NCBI RefSeq assembly: GCF_039907765.1
Contig: NZ_JARDJI010000001.1
Coordinates: 372,001-436,000 of the forward strand
Direction: 5' to 3'
Length of the DNA: 64,000 bases
Source: Aminobacter sp039907765
Lineage (GTDB): Bacteria > Pseudomonadota > Alphaproteobacteria > Rhizobiales > Rhizobiaceae
This document shows positions 25,432 to 34,354 of the stretch, one piece after another (position 1 is the stretch's first letter; every line of letters begins with the position of its first letter). The notes below the pieces were generated by a model. The model saw only the letters and a program-made list of their open reading frames with translations. It did not search any database and had not been told where the DNA came from. A program made the translations under genes and the position numbers.

Positions 25432-26844
25432 TTACGTGCGGGTACCGCCGACCGTCATCTGGTTCATGCGCAGATGCGGCTGGCCGACGCCGACCGGTAC
25501 GCCCTGTCCGGCCTTGCCGCACATGCCGATGCCGGTGTCGAGCTTCATGTCGTTGCCGACCATGGTGACGCGGTGCATGGCGTCCGGACCGTTGCCGATC
25601 AGCATCGCGCCCTTGATCGGCTGGGTCACCTTGCCGTCCTCGATCATGTAGGCCTCGGTGCAGCCGAAAACGAACTTTCCGCTGGTGATGTCGACCTGGC
25701 CGCCGCCGAAGGAGACGGCATAGATGCCGTTCTTGACCGAGGCGATGATCTCCTCCGGCGTCATGTCGCCCGAGGTCATGTAGGTGTTGGTCATGCGCGG
25801 CATCGGCTGGTGCGCGTAGGATTCGCGCCGGCCGTTGCCGGTGGCGGCCATGCCCATCAGACGGGCGTTCTGCCGGTCCTGCATGTAGCCGACCAGCTTG
25901 CCGTCCTCGATCAGCACGTTGCGGGCGCTGGGCGTGCCTTCGTCGTCGACGGTGAGCGAGCCGCGGCGCTCGGCGATGGTGCCGTCGTCGACGACGGTGA
26001 CGCCCTTGGCGGCGACCTGCTGGCCGAGAAGGCCGGCAAAGGCCGAGGTCTTCTTGCGGTTGAAGTCGCCTTCGAGCCCATGTCCGACGGCCTCGTGCAG
26101 CATCACGCCCGGCCAGCCGGAGGACAGCACGATGTCGAAGGTGCCGGCCGGGGCGGGGATGGCCTCGAGATTGACCAACGCCTGGCGCAGTGCCTCGCTT
26201 GCCGCGCCCTGCCAGCTTTCCTCGGTCAGGAACTCGTCGAAGTTCTTGCGGCCGCCGGCGCCATAGGAGCCGCTCTCCTGGCGGTCGCCGTCGCCGACGA
26301 CCACCGCAACGTTCATGCGCACCAGCGGCCGGATGTCGCGCACGACGTGCCCGTCGCCGCGCAGGATCTCGACGTGCTGCCACGACGAGGCGAGTGACGC
26401 AGTCACCTGGCGCACGCGCGGGTCCTTGGCGCGCACCCAGGCGTCGATCTCCTGCAGAAGCTTGGCCTTGGCCTCGAAGGAGGGGGAGGGGATCGGGTTG
26501 TCTTCGCCGTAGAGGTGGCGGTTGGTGCGGGCGGGCGCGGCGGCAAGCGTGCCGCTGTAGCCGCCCTTGACGGCCGATACCGCATCGGAGGCGCGCAGCA
26601 AAGCCGCTTCCGATAGCTCGCTCGCATGCGCATAGCCGGTCGCCTCGCCGGCGACGGCGCGCAGCCCGAAACCCTGGTCGGTGTTGAAGTTGGCCGTCTT
26701 CAGCCGGCCGTTGTCGAACATCAGGGCTTCGCCCTCGCGATATTCGACGTAGAGCTCGCCGTCGTCGGCGCCTTCGATCGTATCGGCGACGATCCGGCGC
26801 ACGCGGTCTTCGGAGATGTCGAACTGGCTGAGCAGGCTGGTCAT
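25432..26844 (-). CDS. tldD: metalloprotease TldD
   Basis: A 470-aa protein of the TldD/PmbA family, which with TldE forms a zinc protease that degrades unfolded peptides and matures some ribosomal peptides. The HExxxH site is visible as MLHEAVGHGLEGDF (near residue 245), with the C-terminal block TEAYMIEDGKVTQPIKGAML. The start ATG at 26844 has AAAGG upstream; the frame is open further upstream but without family similarity. TldE/PmbA is not in the window. ialB lies 84 bp upstream in the same direction. Confidence 0.95.
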   Translation of the reverse strand: MTSLLSQFDISEDRVRRIVADTIEGADDGELYVEYREGEALMFDNGRLKTANFNTDQGFGLRAVAGEATGYAHASELSEAALLRASDAVSAVKGGYSGTLAAAPARTNRHLYGEDNPIPSPSFEAKAKLLQEIDAWVRAKDPRVRQVTASLASSWQHVEILRGDGHVVRDIRPLVRMNVAVVVGDGDRQESGSYGAGGRKNFDEFLTEESWQGAASEALRQALVNLEAIPAPAGTFDIVLSSGWPGVMLHEAVGHGLEGDFNRKKTSAFAGLLGQQVAAKGVTVVDDGTIAERRGSLTVDDEGTPSARNVLIEDGKLVGYMQDRQNARLMGMAATGNGRRESYAHQPMPRMTNTYMTSGDMTPEEIIASVKNGIYAVSFGGGQVDITSGKFVFGCTEAYMIEDGKVTQPIKGAMLIGNGPDAMHRVTMVGNDMKLDTGIGMCGKAGQGVPVGVGQPHLRMNQMTVGGTRT

Positions 26845-26928
26845 GGCACGTCGCCTTTGATCCTTGGGAGGTCGTCTCCCCGATGTAGGCGACGCAGCGA
26901 CGCCGGACAATGCCTGAAGGTCAATGGT

Positions 26929-27444
26929 TCACGGCAGCGCCGCGAAGCCCTCGGCGAAGCCGTTCAGGTCGACCGGGATGCCGATGCCTTCCTCAGGCGT
27001 CTGGAAGACGATGAACGTGGCGGCCTTGCCGGTCTTCAGCGTGTCGAGCAACTGCTTCTCCAGGATCACCTCGGCATAGCAGCCGTCCTGGAAACAGCGG
27101 ACGAAATAGGCACGGCCGATATCCTTCTGATCGACATTGAGGCCGAGGCCGTTGGGCAGGAGAACGCCGAGCGGCGCGAGCACGCGCAGAATCTCGGCCT
27201 TGTTGTCGGCGGTACGCAGCACGACGACCGAGAGCCCCATTTCCGGGCGGTCCTCGGCGATGACGTTCTGCATCATCACGCATTGCTCGGTGCTGGCGCC
27301 CGCCGGCGTGTCGCAGATGATGGACCACGCGCCGTGAGTCGACTTGACCTTGCCGCTCTGCTGCTGTGCGCCAGCCGGTAGCGGCGCCGCGAAGGCGGCG
27401 GCGACCAACACCTTCGCCAAGGTTTTAAACAGCCCAGACTTCAT
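26929..27444 (-). CDS. invasion-associated locus B (IalB) family periplasmic protein
   Basis: A 171-aa secreted protein. A signal peptide (MKSGLFKTLAKVLVAAAFA, cut near AGAQ) is followed by the IalB core: HGAWSIICDTPAGASTEQCV, ENRP-like AEDRPEMGLSV and the FVRCFQDGCYAEV Cys pair. IalB was named for red-cell invasion in Bartonella, but homologues are common in free-living rhizobia, where the role is unclear. GGAG lies 5 nt before the ATG at 27444. It precedes tldD on the same strand. Confidence 0.9.
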   Translation of the reverse strand: MKSGLFKTLAKVLVAAAFAAPLPAGAQQQSGKVKSTHGAWSIICDTPAGASTEQCVMMQNVIAEDRPEMGLSVVVLRTADNKAEILRVLAPLGVLLPNGLGLNVDQKDIGRAYFVRCFQDGCYAEVILEKQLLDTLKTGKAATFIVFQTPEEGIGIPVDLNGFAEGFAALP

Positions 27445-27814
27445 GACGGCTCCATTGCGAATCACGACAATTTAGGTCGCGCGTGCGGCAAGTAAATAAC
27501 AAGAGGCCCCGCACGCCATCCTGAAATCTGCACTTTTCCCAGACTTCCAGCCCAAATCGGCCCGAATTTGGGCATGCTGCAGGACTATGACCATGCCGTG
27601 CGGACGCATCGCCTTCCCGACCCGGCGCCACTAGGCCCGCCGTGCCGGGTTGTCCACCCTGCGCGCAAAAATGCCGCATGGGTTATGCCTCTGCTTCCTT
27701 GCGGATGCAAAGAGAGTATGGTTTGAACCTCCGAACGTCTCTGGGATTCCCGTCCCGGAGCCGGCGAGATGTCCTTGCGGTCAGCCCGCGCGGAGTTGGG
27801 AGATACAGAGGGTA
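27445..27814. promoter_or_regulatory. 370-bp divergent region between ialB and the cytochrome oxidase operon
   Basis: No gene is recognised here. Two perfect hairpins are visible: GCGTGCGG/CCGCACGC (27481-27516) and CCCAAAT/ATTTGGG (27551-27572). The cox promoter must lie in the right half, but I could not find a -35/-10 pair with good spacing. AGAGGG lies just before the ctaC ATG. Confidence 0.5.
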
Positions 27815-28681
27815 ATGAGAAAGATCCTTGCTAGCGCCGTCACGGCGACTGCTTCCCTTGCCAGTGTCGCGGCCCTTGCGGCTCAGCCGACACCCTGGCA
27901 GGCCACGTTCCAGCCGGCTGCGACCGGCATCATGGAACAGATCACGTGGTTCGAGCGCTACACCCTGTGGTTCATCGTCCCGATCACGCTCTTCGTGCTG
28001 GCGCTTCTGGCCTATTGCATCGTGAAGTTCCGCGCGAGCGTCAATCCGAACCCGTCGCGCACCAGCCACAACACGCTGATCGAGGTCGTCTGGACCGTCG
28101 GGCCGGTGGTCGTGCTGCTGTTCCTCGCGGTTCCGTCCTTCCAGCTGCTGACGGCGCAGTATACGCCGACCGAAGAGGCGAAGCTGACCATCAAGGCCAC
28201 CGGAAACCAGTGGAACTGGGACTACGAGTACCAGGTCGACGAGCCGCTCTCGTTCAACTCGGCGATGCTCGCCGAGGGCGATCGCGCCGCGGCCGGCAAG
28301 GAAGACAAGGGCGCCTATCCGCGTCTCCTCGCCGTCGACAACGAGGTGGTCGTGCCGGTCAACGCCACGGTGCGCCTGCTCGTCACCGCGAGCGACGTCA
28401 TCCACGCATTCGCCATGCCGGCCTTCGGCCTGAAGACCGACGCAGTGCCGGGCCGCATCAACGAGACCTGGTTCAAGGCGGAGAAGGAGGGCCTGTATTA
28501 CGGCCAGTGCTCCGAACTTTGCGGCAAGGACCATGCGTTCATGCCGATCGCAATCCGCGTCGTCAACGATGCGCAGTACAACACGTGGCTGGCCGCCGCG
28601 AAGACCGATCTGCCGGGTGCCAACAAGGCACTGATGGCCGAGGTCGAAGGCGCTGCCAAGGTCGCGGCCGCCGGCAACTGA
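27815..28681 (+). CDS. ctaC: cytochrome c oxidase subunit II
   Basis: A 288-aa subunit of the aa3-type terminal oxidase, exported with a cleavable leader and anchored by two transmembrane helices (about residues 45-70 and 90-112). The CuA site is visible near the C-terminus as YYGQCSELCGKDHAFMPI (two Cys, His, Met), and the electron-entry aromatic patch as NQWNWDYEY. It receives electrons from cytochrome c. There is no fused heme c domain. First gene of the cox operon, 37 bp before ctaD. Confidence 0.96.
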   Translation: MRKILASAVTATASLASVAALAAQPTPWQATFQPAATGIMEQITWFERYTLWFIVPITLFVLALLAYCIVKFRASVNPNPSRTSHNTLIEVVWTVGPVVVLLFLAVPSFQLLTAQYTPTEEAKLTIKATGNQWNWDYEYQVDEPLSFNSAMLAEGDRAAAGKEDKGAYPRLLAVDNEVVVPVNATVRLLVTASDVIHAFAMPAFGLKTDAVPGRINETWFKAEKEGLYYGQCSELCGKDHAFMPIAIRVVNDAQYNTWLAAAKTDLPGANKALMAEVEGAAKVAAAGN

Positions 28682-28718
28682 GCCGCGGTGGAATAGGGAT
28701 CAGGGAACGGAGCGGAAT

Positions 28719-30368
28719 ATGGCAGGCGCTGCAGCTCACGACCACCACGACCACAAGCCGAAGGGCTGGGTCCGGTGGGTGTACTCGACCAACCACAAGG
28801 ATATTGGAACGCTCTACCTGATCTTCGCGATCATGGCCGGGTGTGTCGGCGGATTCCTGTCCGTCATGATGCGCTGGGAGCTCGCCGAGCCGGGCATCCA
28901 GATATTCCACGGTCTTGCCTCCATGGTCTACGGCGTCGAGGGCGACGCCGCGATGGACGCGGGCAAGAGCATGTTCAACGCGTTCACGACCGCCCACGGC
29001 CTGGTCATGATCTTCTTCATGGTCATGCCGGCGCTGATCGGCGGCTTCGCCAACTGGATGGTGCCGATCATGATCGGCGCGCCGGACATGGCGTTCCCGC
29101 GCATGAACAACATCTCCTTCTGGCTGCTTCCGCCGGCCTTCATCCTGCTCATCATCTCGGCCTTCGTGCCGAGCGCGCCGGGTGCCTACGGCGTCGGCGG
29201 CGGCTGGACGATCTATCCGCCGCTCTCGACCTCCGGCCAGCCCGGACCCGCGATGGACCTCGCGATCCTGTCGCTGCACATCGCCGGTGCGTCGTCGATC
29301 CTCGGTGCGATCAACTTCATCACCACGATCTTCAACATGCGCGCCCCGGGCATGACGCTGCACAAGATGCCGCTGTTCGCCTGGGCCGTGCTGATCACCG
29401 CCTTCCTGCTGCTCCTGTCGCTGCCGGTCCTGGCTGGCGGCATCACGATGCTGCTCACCGACCGTAACTTCGGCACGACCTTCTTCGCGCCGGAAGGCGG
29501 CGGCGACCCGATCCTGTTCCAGCACCTGTTCTGGTTCTTCGGTCACCCGGAAGTGTACATCCTGATCCTGCCGGGCTTCGGCATCGTCAGCCACATCGTG
29601 TCGACCTTCTCGCGCAAGCCGATCTTCGGCTACCTCGGCATGGCCTACGCCATGGTCGCCATCGGTGCCGTCGGCTTCGTCGTGTGGGCGCACCACATGT
29701 ACACCACCGGCCTGTCGCTCGACACGCAGCGCTACTTCGTCTTCGCCACGATGGTCATCGCGGTGCCGACGGGCGTGAAGATCTTCTCGTGGATCGCCAC
29801 CATGTGGGGCGGCTCCATCCAGATGAAGACGCCGATGCTGTGGGCGATCGGCTTCATCTTCCTGTTCACCGTCGGTGGCGTCACCGGCGTGCAGCTGGCC
29901 AACGCCGGCCTGGACCGTTCGCTGCACGACACCTACTACGTGGTCGCGCACTTCCACTACGTGCTGTCGCTGGGCGCCGTGTTCGCCATCTTCGCCGCCT
30001 GGTACTACTGGTTCCCGAAGATGAGCGGCTACATGTACTCGCCGGTGATCGCCAACACGCACTTCTGGGTGACGTTCGTCGGCGTCAACCTGATCTTCTT
30101 CCCGCAGCACTTCCTCGGCCTGGCCGGCATGCCGCGCCGCTACATCGACTACCCGGATGCGTATGCCGGCTGGAACATGGTGTCGTCCTACGGCTCCTAC
30201 ATCTCTGCCGTCGGCGTGCTGATCTTCCTGTTCGGCGTCTTCGAGGCCTTCTCGAAGAAGCGCGTCGCCGGTGCCAATCCGTGGGGCGAGGGTGCGACCA
30301 CGCTGGAATGGCAGCTGCCTTCGCCGCCGCCGTTCCACCAGTGGGAACAGCTGCCGCGCATCAAGTAA
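28719..30368 (+). CDS. ctaD: cytochrome c oxidase subunit I (aa3 type)
   Basis: A 549-aa catalytic subunit with about twelve transmembrane helices that holds heme a and the heme a3-CuB centre. Visible: FFGHPEVYILILPGFG (CuB His and the cross-linked Tyr), WAHHMYTTG (CuB His pair) and VAHFHYVLSLG (heme a3 and heme a ligands). These K- and D-channel features are typical of mitochondrial-like A-type oxidases. It follows ctaC and precedes ctaB by 73 bp. Confidence 0.98.
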   Translation: MAGAAAHDHHDHKPKGWVRWVYSTNHKDIGTLYLIFAIMAGCVGGFLSVMMRWELAEPGIQIFHGLASMVYGVEGDAAMDAGKSMFNAFTTAHGLVMIFFMVMPALIGGFANWMVPIMIGAPDMAFPRMNNISFWLLPPAFILLIISAFVPSAPGAYGVGGGWTIYPPLSTSGQPGPAMDLAILSLHIAGASSILGAINFITTIFNMRAPGMTLHKMPLFAWAVLITAFLLLLSLPVLAGGITMLLTDRNFGTTFFAPEGGGDPILFQHLFWFFGHPEVYILILPGFGIVSHIVSTFSRKPIFGYLGMAYAMVAIGAVGFVVWAHHMYTTGLSLDTQRYFVFATMVIAVPTGVKIFSWIATMWGGSIQMKTPMLWAIGFIFLFTVGGVTGVQLANAGLDRSLHDTYYVVAHFHYVLSLGAVFAIFAAWYYWFPKMSGYMYSPVIANTHFWVTFVGVNLIFFPQHFLGLAGMPRRYIDYPDAYAGWNMVSSYGSYISAVGVLIFLFGVFEAFSKKRVAGANPWGEGATTLEWQLPSPPPFHQWEQLPRIK

Positions 30369-30441
30369 GGCGCTGACTGAAATCGAAGCCGCCGGGCGAC
30401 CGGCGGCTTCGGACAAACCGAACGACTGGACGCAGGTACGC

Positions 30442-31383
30442 ATGGCCCTTGTCAACAATCGACTTGACGATCAGGCCTTCCGCATGTCGGAGGCGACGGC
30501 GGGCGATTTTCTCGCCCTGCTGAAGCCGCGCGTGATGTCGCTGGTCGTGTTCACGGCCTTCGTCGGCATGGTGGCCGCGCCGGTGACCATCAATCCGTTC
30601 CTCGCCATCGTCGCGATCCTGGCGATCGCAGTTGGCGCCGGCGCCTCGGGCGCCCTCAACATGTGGTACGACGCCGACATCGACGCCGTCATGACGCGCA
30701 CGGCCAAGCGGCCCGTGCCGATGGGCAAGGTGAGCCCGCGCGAGGCGCTGACCTTCGGCCTCGTGCTGTCGGTCCTGTCGGTGATGACGCTGGGCGTGCT
30801 GGTCAACTGGTTGTCGGCAGCGCTGCTCGCCTTCACCATCTTCTTCTATGCCGTCATCTACACGATGTGGCTGAAGCGCTGGACGCCGCAGAACATCGTC
30901 ATCGGCGGAGCCGCCGGCGCGCTGCCGCCGATGATCGGCTGGGCCGCCGTGACCGGCAATGTCGGCTTCGAGAGCTTCGTCCTCTTCCTCATCACCTTCC
31001 TGTGGACGCCGCCGCACTTCTGGGCGCTGGCGCTGTTCAAGTCCGAGGACTACGAGCGCGCCGGCATCCCGATGATGCCGAACGTGGCCGGTGCCGCCTC
31101 GACCCGCAGGCAGATCTTCGCCTATTCGCTGCTGCTTGCGCCGGTCGGCGTGGCGCCGTGGCTGCTTGGCTACACGACCGCCGGCTACGGCGTGGTGTCG
31201 CTGGCGCTGGGCGCGGGTTTCGTCTGGTACGCCTGGAAGGTGCTCCGGATGCCCGACGCCGACAAGGCGATGAAGCCGGCCAAGGCGTTGTTTGCCTATT
31301 CGTTGCTCTATCTTTTCGCGATCTTTGCCGCCTACCTCGCAGACAGCGTCATCGGCCGGGCCGTTGCGCTTGGGGGCGTCTGA
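30442..31383 (+). CDS. ctaB: protoheme IX farnesyltransferase (heme O synthase)
   Basis: A 313-aa UbiA-family prenyltransferase with about eight to nine membrane segments. The two Asp-rich sites are visible: NMWYDADIDAVMTRTAKRP (near residue 73) and FKSEDYERAGIPMMPN (near 200). It converts heme b to heme o, a precursor of heme a for subunit I. The ATG at 30442 follows AGG at suitable distance; an upstream open frame runs into ctaD and is not similar. CoxF starts 2 bp after its stop. Confidence 0.96.
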   Translation: MALVNNRLDDQAFRMSEATAGDFLALLKPRVMSLVVFTAFVGMVAAPVTINPFLAIVAILAIAVGAGASGALNMWYDADIDAVMTRTAKRPVPMGKVSPREALTFGLVLSVLSVMTLGVLVNWLSAALLAFTIFFYAVIYTMWLKRWTPQNIVIGGAAGALPPMIGWAAVTGNVGFESFVLFLITFLWTPPHFWALALFKSEDYERAGIPMMPNVAGAASTRRQIFAYSLLLAPVGVAPWLLGYTTAGYGVVSLALGAGFVWYAWKVLRMPDADKAMKPAKALFAYSLLYLFAIFAAYLADSVIGRAVALGGV

Positions 31384-31385
31384 AC

Positions 31386-31544
31386 ATGACGGACAAGGAA
31401 ATGGTTACGCTTACCGAAAGCCAGCAGAAAGCGCGGCGCAGCCGCAACATCGCCATCGGGCTCGCGCTGGCGGCACTGGTGATCATCTTCTACCTGGCCA
31501 CGATCGCCAAGTTCGGTCCGGCCATCCTGGATCGCCCGCTATGA
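31386..31544 (+). CDS. CoxF-like 52-aa single-pass membrane protein
   Basis: A small gene between ctaB and ctaG: 2 bp after the ctaB stop and overlapping ctaG by 4 nt. The product has a charged N-terminal half (QQKARRSRNIA) followed by one transmembrane helix (residues about 24-41) and a short tail. Rhizobial cox operons carry a small ORF of this kind often called coxF; its role is not established. The tight coupling supports that it is translated. Confidence 0.82.
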   Translation: MTDKEMVTLTESQQKARRSRNIAIGLALAALVIIFYLATIAKFGPAILDRPL

Positions 31545-32179
31545 GCGAGGCGACCAAGGAGGCTCAACCGGCCGTGCTCCGGAAGCCGCGTTCCAACGGG
31601 ATGATCGCCGGCATGTGCCTGGCCTTCGTCGGCGGCATGGTCGGCATGGCCTACGCGGCGGTGCCGCTCTACGCCATGTTCTGCCAGATCACCGGCTATG
31701 GCGGCACCACGCAGCGCGTCGAACAGTATTCAGACCGCGTTCTCGACCGCGAGATCACCGTCCGTTTCGACGCCAATACGGCGGGCGTGCCGTGGGACTT
31801 CAAGCCGGTCGCGCGCGAGATCAAGATCAAGATTGGCGAGACGACGCAGGCGCAGTACAAGGCCACGAATCTGTTCGACCAGCCGACCTCTGGCCGGGCG
31901 ACCTTCAACGTCACGCCCGAACTGGCCGGAGCCTATTTCAACAAGGTCGAGTGCTTCTGCTTCACCGATACGACGCTGGAGCCGGGCGCCTCGATCGACA
32001 TGCCGGTCGTCTTCTATGTCGATCCCGACATCGTGAACGTGCCTGAACTCAAGGACATCAAGACGATCACGCTGTCCTATACCTTCTTCCCGCTCGAGCG
32101 GGAGAAGCCAGTAGCTGCCGCGCCCAAGGTCGACGGCGAAACGACAACTGTTAATTCCGACGTAAAAGCCGGGGGATGA
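31541..32179 (+). CDS. ctaG: cytochrome c oxidase assembly protein CtaG/Cox11
   Basis: A 212-aa protein with one N-terminal membrane anchor (GMIAGMCLAFVGGMVGMAYA) and a periplasmic immunoglobulin-like copper domain. The copper motif is ECFCFTDTTLEPG, with CFCF diagnostic of Cox11. It delivers copper to CuB of subunit I. The stop codon lies 1 bp before the ctaE ATG, so translation is tightly linked to subunit III. Confidence 0.95.
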   Translation: MSEATKEAQPAVLRKPRSNGMIAGMCLAFVGGMVGMAYAAVPLYAMFCQITGYGGTTQRVEQYSDRVLDREITVRFDANTAGVPWDFKPVAREIKIKIGETTQAQYKATNLFDQPTSGRATFNVTPELAGAYFNKVECFCFTDTTLEPGASIDMPVVFYVDPDIVNVPELKDIKTITLSYTFFPLEREKPVAAAPKVDGETTTVNSDVKAGG

Positions 32180-32180
32180 G

Positions 32181-33071
32181 ATGGCAGACGCGCACGCAAA
32201 ACCGCAACACGATTATCACATCATCGATCCCAGCCCGTGGCCCTTCCTCGGGTCGCTGGGCGCGCTCGTCATGGCTTTTGGCGGCGTCGCATGGATGTCG
32301 TACCTGAAGGGCGGCAACCTGCCGATCTTCGGCTACGACATGGCCAACGCCAAGTACTGGATCTTCGCCATCGGCCTGGCGATCGTGCTCTACACCATGT
32401 TCGGCTGGTGGTCGGACACGGTGAAGGAAGCCAACGAGGGTCATCACACCCGCGTCGTCTCCCTGCACCTGCGCTACGGCATGATCATGTTCATCGCCTC
32501 CGAGGTGATGTTCTTCGTCGCCTGGTTCTGGGCCTTCTTCGATGCCAGCCTCTTCCCGGGCGAGGCAGCCCAGGTCGCCCGTACCGCCTACACCGGTGGC
32601 GTGTGGCCGCCGAAGGGCATCGAGGTGCTCGATCCCTTCCACCTGCCGCTCTACAACACCATCATCCTGCTGCTGTCGGGCACTGCCGTGACCTGGGCGC
32701 ACCATGCGCTGCTGCACAACGACCGCAAGGGCCTGGTCAACGGCCTGGCGATTACGGTCGCGCTCGGCCTGCTGTTCTCGTTCGTGCAGGCCTACGAGTA
32801 CATGAACGCCCCGTTCGGCTTCCGTGACTCGATCTACGGCGCGACCTTCTTCATGGCGACCGGCTTCCACGGCTTCCACGTCATCGTCGGCACCATCTTC
32901 CTGCTGGTCTGCCTGCTCCGCGCGATGGCCGGCGGCTTCACGCCGAAGCAGCATTTCGGCTTCGAGGCGGCCGCATGGTACTGGCACTTCGTCGACGTGG
33001 TGTGGCTGTTCCTGTTCACCGCGATCTATGTCTGGGCTTCGTCCGGCGCGCCCATCGCGCACGGCGGCTGA
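32181..33071 (+). CDS. ctaE: cytochrome c oxidase subunit III
   Basis: A 296-aa membrane protein with seven transmembrane helices. Typical motifs: RYGMIMFIASEVMFFVAWFW, TAVTWAHHALLHNDRKG, ATGFHGFHVIVGTIFL and AAWYWHFVDVVWLFLF. Subunit III stabilises proton uptake by subunit I. A strong terminator-like hairpin 20 bp downstream marks the end of the core operon. Confidence 0.97.
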   Translation: MADAHAKPQHDYHIIDPSPWPFLGSLGALVMAFGGVAWMSYLKGGNLPIFGYDMANAKYWIFAIGLAIVLYTMFGWWSDTVKEANEGHHTRVVSLHLRYGMIMFIASEVMFFVAWFWAFFDASLFPGEAAQVARTAYTGGVWPPKGIEVLDPFHLPLYNTIILLLSGTAVTWAHHALLHNDRKGLVNGLAITVALGLLFSFVQAYEYMNAPFGFRDSIYGATFFMATGFHGFHVIVGTIFLLVCLLRAMAGGFTPKQHFGFEAAAWYWHFVDVVWLFLFTAIYVWASSGAPIAHGG

Positions 33072-33090
33072 GCGGGTCCGCGAGGCATTG

Positions 33091-33126
33091 GAAGGCGGCT
33101 GCGGCAACGCAGCCGCCTTCGTCTTT
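33091..33126 (+). terminator. strong intrinsic terminator or attenuator after ctaE
   Basis: A perfect 13-bp stem, GAAGGCGGCTGCG with CGCAGCCGCCTTC, closes on a GCAA tetraloop (33104-33107) and is followed by GTCTTTT. It lies between ctaE and DUF983, so it should lower expression of the downstream DUF983-surf1-ispH group relative to the oxidase subunits. Confidence 0.88.
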
Positions 33127-33149
33127 TAGGGCAGGCGAGGAGTTGAATC

Positions 33150-33536
33150 ATGGCTGAGGACAAGGCGATCTGGCCGCCGGTCGATCCCGTCTCCGCAGGG
33201 CTCAAGGGCAGGTGCCCGCGCTGCGGCGAGGGGAAGTTGTTTTCCGGCTTCCTCGAGGTGGGCAAGCAGTGCGGCGTGTGCCTGCTCGACTATTCCTTCG
33301 CCGACGCGGGGGACGGCCCGGCGGTCTTCGTCATCCTCATCATCGGCTTCGTCGTTGTCGGCCTCGCCTTGTGGACGGAGGTGTCGCTGGCACCGCCGCT
33401 GTGGCTGCATTTCCTGCTGTGGATCCCCCTGGCGGTCATCCTCAGCCTCACTGCGCTGCGCCTGCTGAAAGGCGTGCTGATCACCCTCCAATATCGCAAC
33501 AAGGCAGCCGAAGGACGGCTGGATACCCGCGAATGA
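33150..33536 (+). CDS. DUF983 family membrane protein
   Basis: A 128-aa protein. The N-terminal GRCPRCGEGKLFSGFLEV and KQCGVCLLDYSF form a four-Cys zinc-ribbon-like knuckle; two transmembrane helices follow (about residues 55-76 and 82-103). DUF983 genes are very often found between coxC and surf1 in alphaproteobacteria, which suggests a role in oxidase assembly, but no function is established. AGGCGAGGAG precedes the ATG. Overlaps surf1 by 4 nt. Confidence 0.92.
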   Translation: MAEDKAIWPPVDPVSAGLKGRCPRCGEGKLFSGFLEVGKQCGVCLLDYSFADAGDGPAVFVILIIGFVVVGLALWTEVSLAPPLWLHFLLWIPLAVILSLTALRLLKGVLITLQYRNKAAEGRLDTRE

Positions 33537-34288
33537 GCGTTCCCATGACAGGTTCCGTTTCCGCCAGGCGTCCTCGGCGTGTGCTGGCCCTCGTACTCGG
33601 CCTGATCGTCTTCGCCGTGCTCGTGGCGCTCGGCAGCTGGCAGGTCCAGCGCATGTACTGGAAGGATGCGCTGATCGCGCAGATCGACGGACGCATCCAG
33701 TCCGACCCGCTGCCGCTTGCCGAGATGGAGGTCAAGTATCGCGCCACCGGCGACGTCGACTATTGGCCGGTGACCGTGTCCGGCACGTTCCAGCACGAGG
33801 GCGAACGCCACTTCCTCGCCACCTGGCAGGGCCAGTCGGGCTTCTATGTCTACACGCCGCTCAGGCTGGACGACGGGCGCTACGTGCTGGTGAACCGCGG
33901 CTTCGTCCCCTATGACCGCAAGGACGCGGCAAAGCGCCAGGACGGCCAGGTCGCCGGCCCCGTGACGATTACCGGCCTTGCCCGCGATCCGCTCGACGGC
34001 AAGCCGGGCTCGCTGGTGCCGGACAACGACCTCAAGAAGAACGTGTTCTACTGGAAGGACCGCGACGCAATGGCCGCGACCGCGGGCCTGCCCGCTGGCG
34101 CCGTCGTCGTGCCGTTCTTCGTCGACGCCGGCAAGGCGCCCAATCCCGGCGGGTGGCCGGCCGGCGGCGTCACTTTGGTCGACATGCCGAACAACCATCT
34201 GCAATACGTCATCACCTGGTACGGACTGGCGGCGGCGCTGCTCGGGGTCATGGCCGTCTGGCTCCTGCGCAAGCCGGAACGCCAATGA
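33533..34288 (+). CDS. surf1: SURF1 family cytochrome oxidase biogenesis protein
   Basis: A 251-aa inner-membrane protein with one transmembrane helix near each end (residues about 16-38 and 222-243) and a periplasmic domain between. SURF1 marks: LGSWQVQRMYWKDALIAQID, DYWPVTVSGTF and NNHLQYVITWYGLA. It helps insert heme a into subunit I. A hairpin follows the stop and ispH starts 66 bp later. Confidence 0.94.
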   Translation: MSVPMTGSVSARRPRRVLALVLGLIVFAVLVALGSWQVQRMYWKDALIAQIDGRIQSDPLPLAEMEVKYRATGDVDYWPVTVSGTFQHEGERHFLATWQGQSGFYVYTPLRLDDGRYVLVNRGFVPYDRKDAAKRQDGQVAGPVTITGLARDPLDGKPGSLVPDNDLKKNVFYWKDRDAMAATAGLPAGAVVVPFFVDAGKAPNPGGWPAGGVTLVDMPNNHLQYVITWYGLAAALLGVMAVWLLRKPERQ

Positions 34289-34316
34289 CGCCTTGCTGCC
34301 CTTGACAGCAGGGCGT
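34288..34316 (+). terminator. hairpin after surf1
   Basis: ACGCCTTGCTG pairs with CAGCAGGGCGT (one G.U pair) around a 7-nt loop, starting at the last base of the surf1 stop. No T-run follows, so it may be a weak terminator or a 3' stabiliser. Confidence 0.5.
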
Positions 34317-34354
34317 CGCCCCCTCATCTCGGCTCTGAACGGAACCAGATTCAC

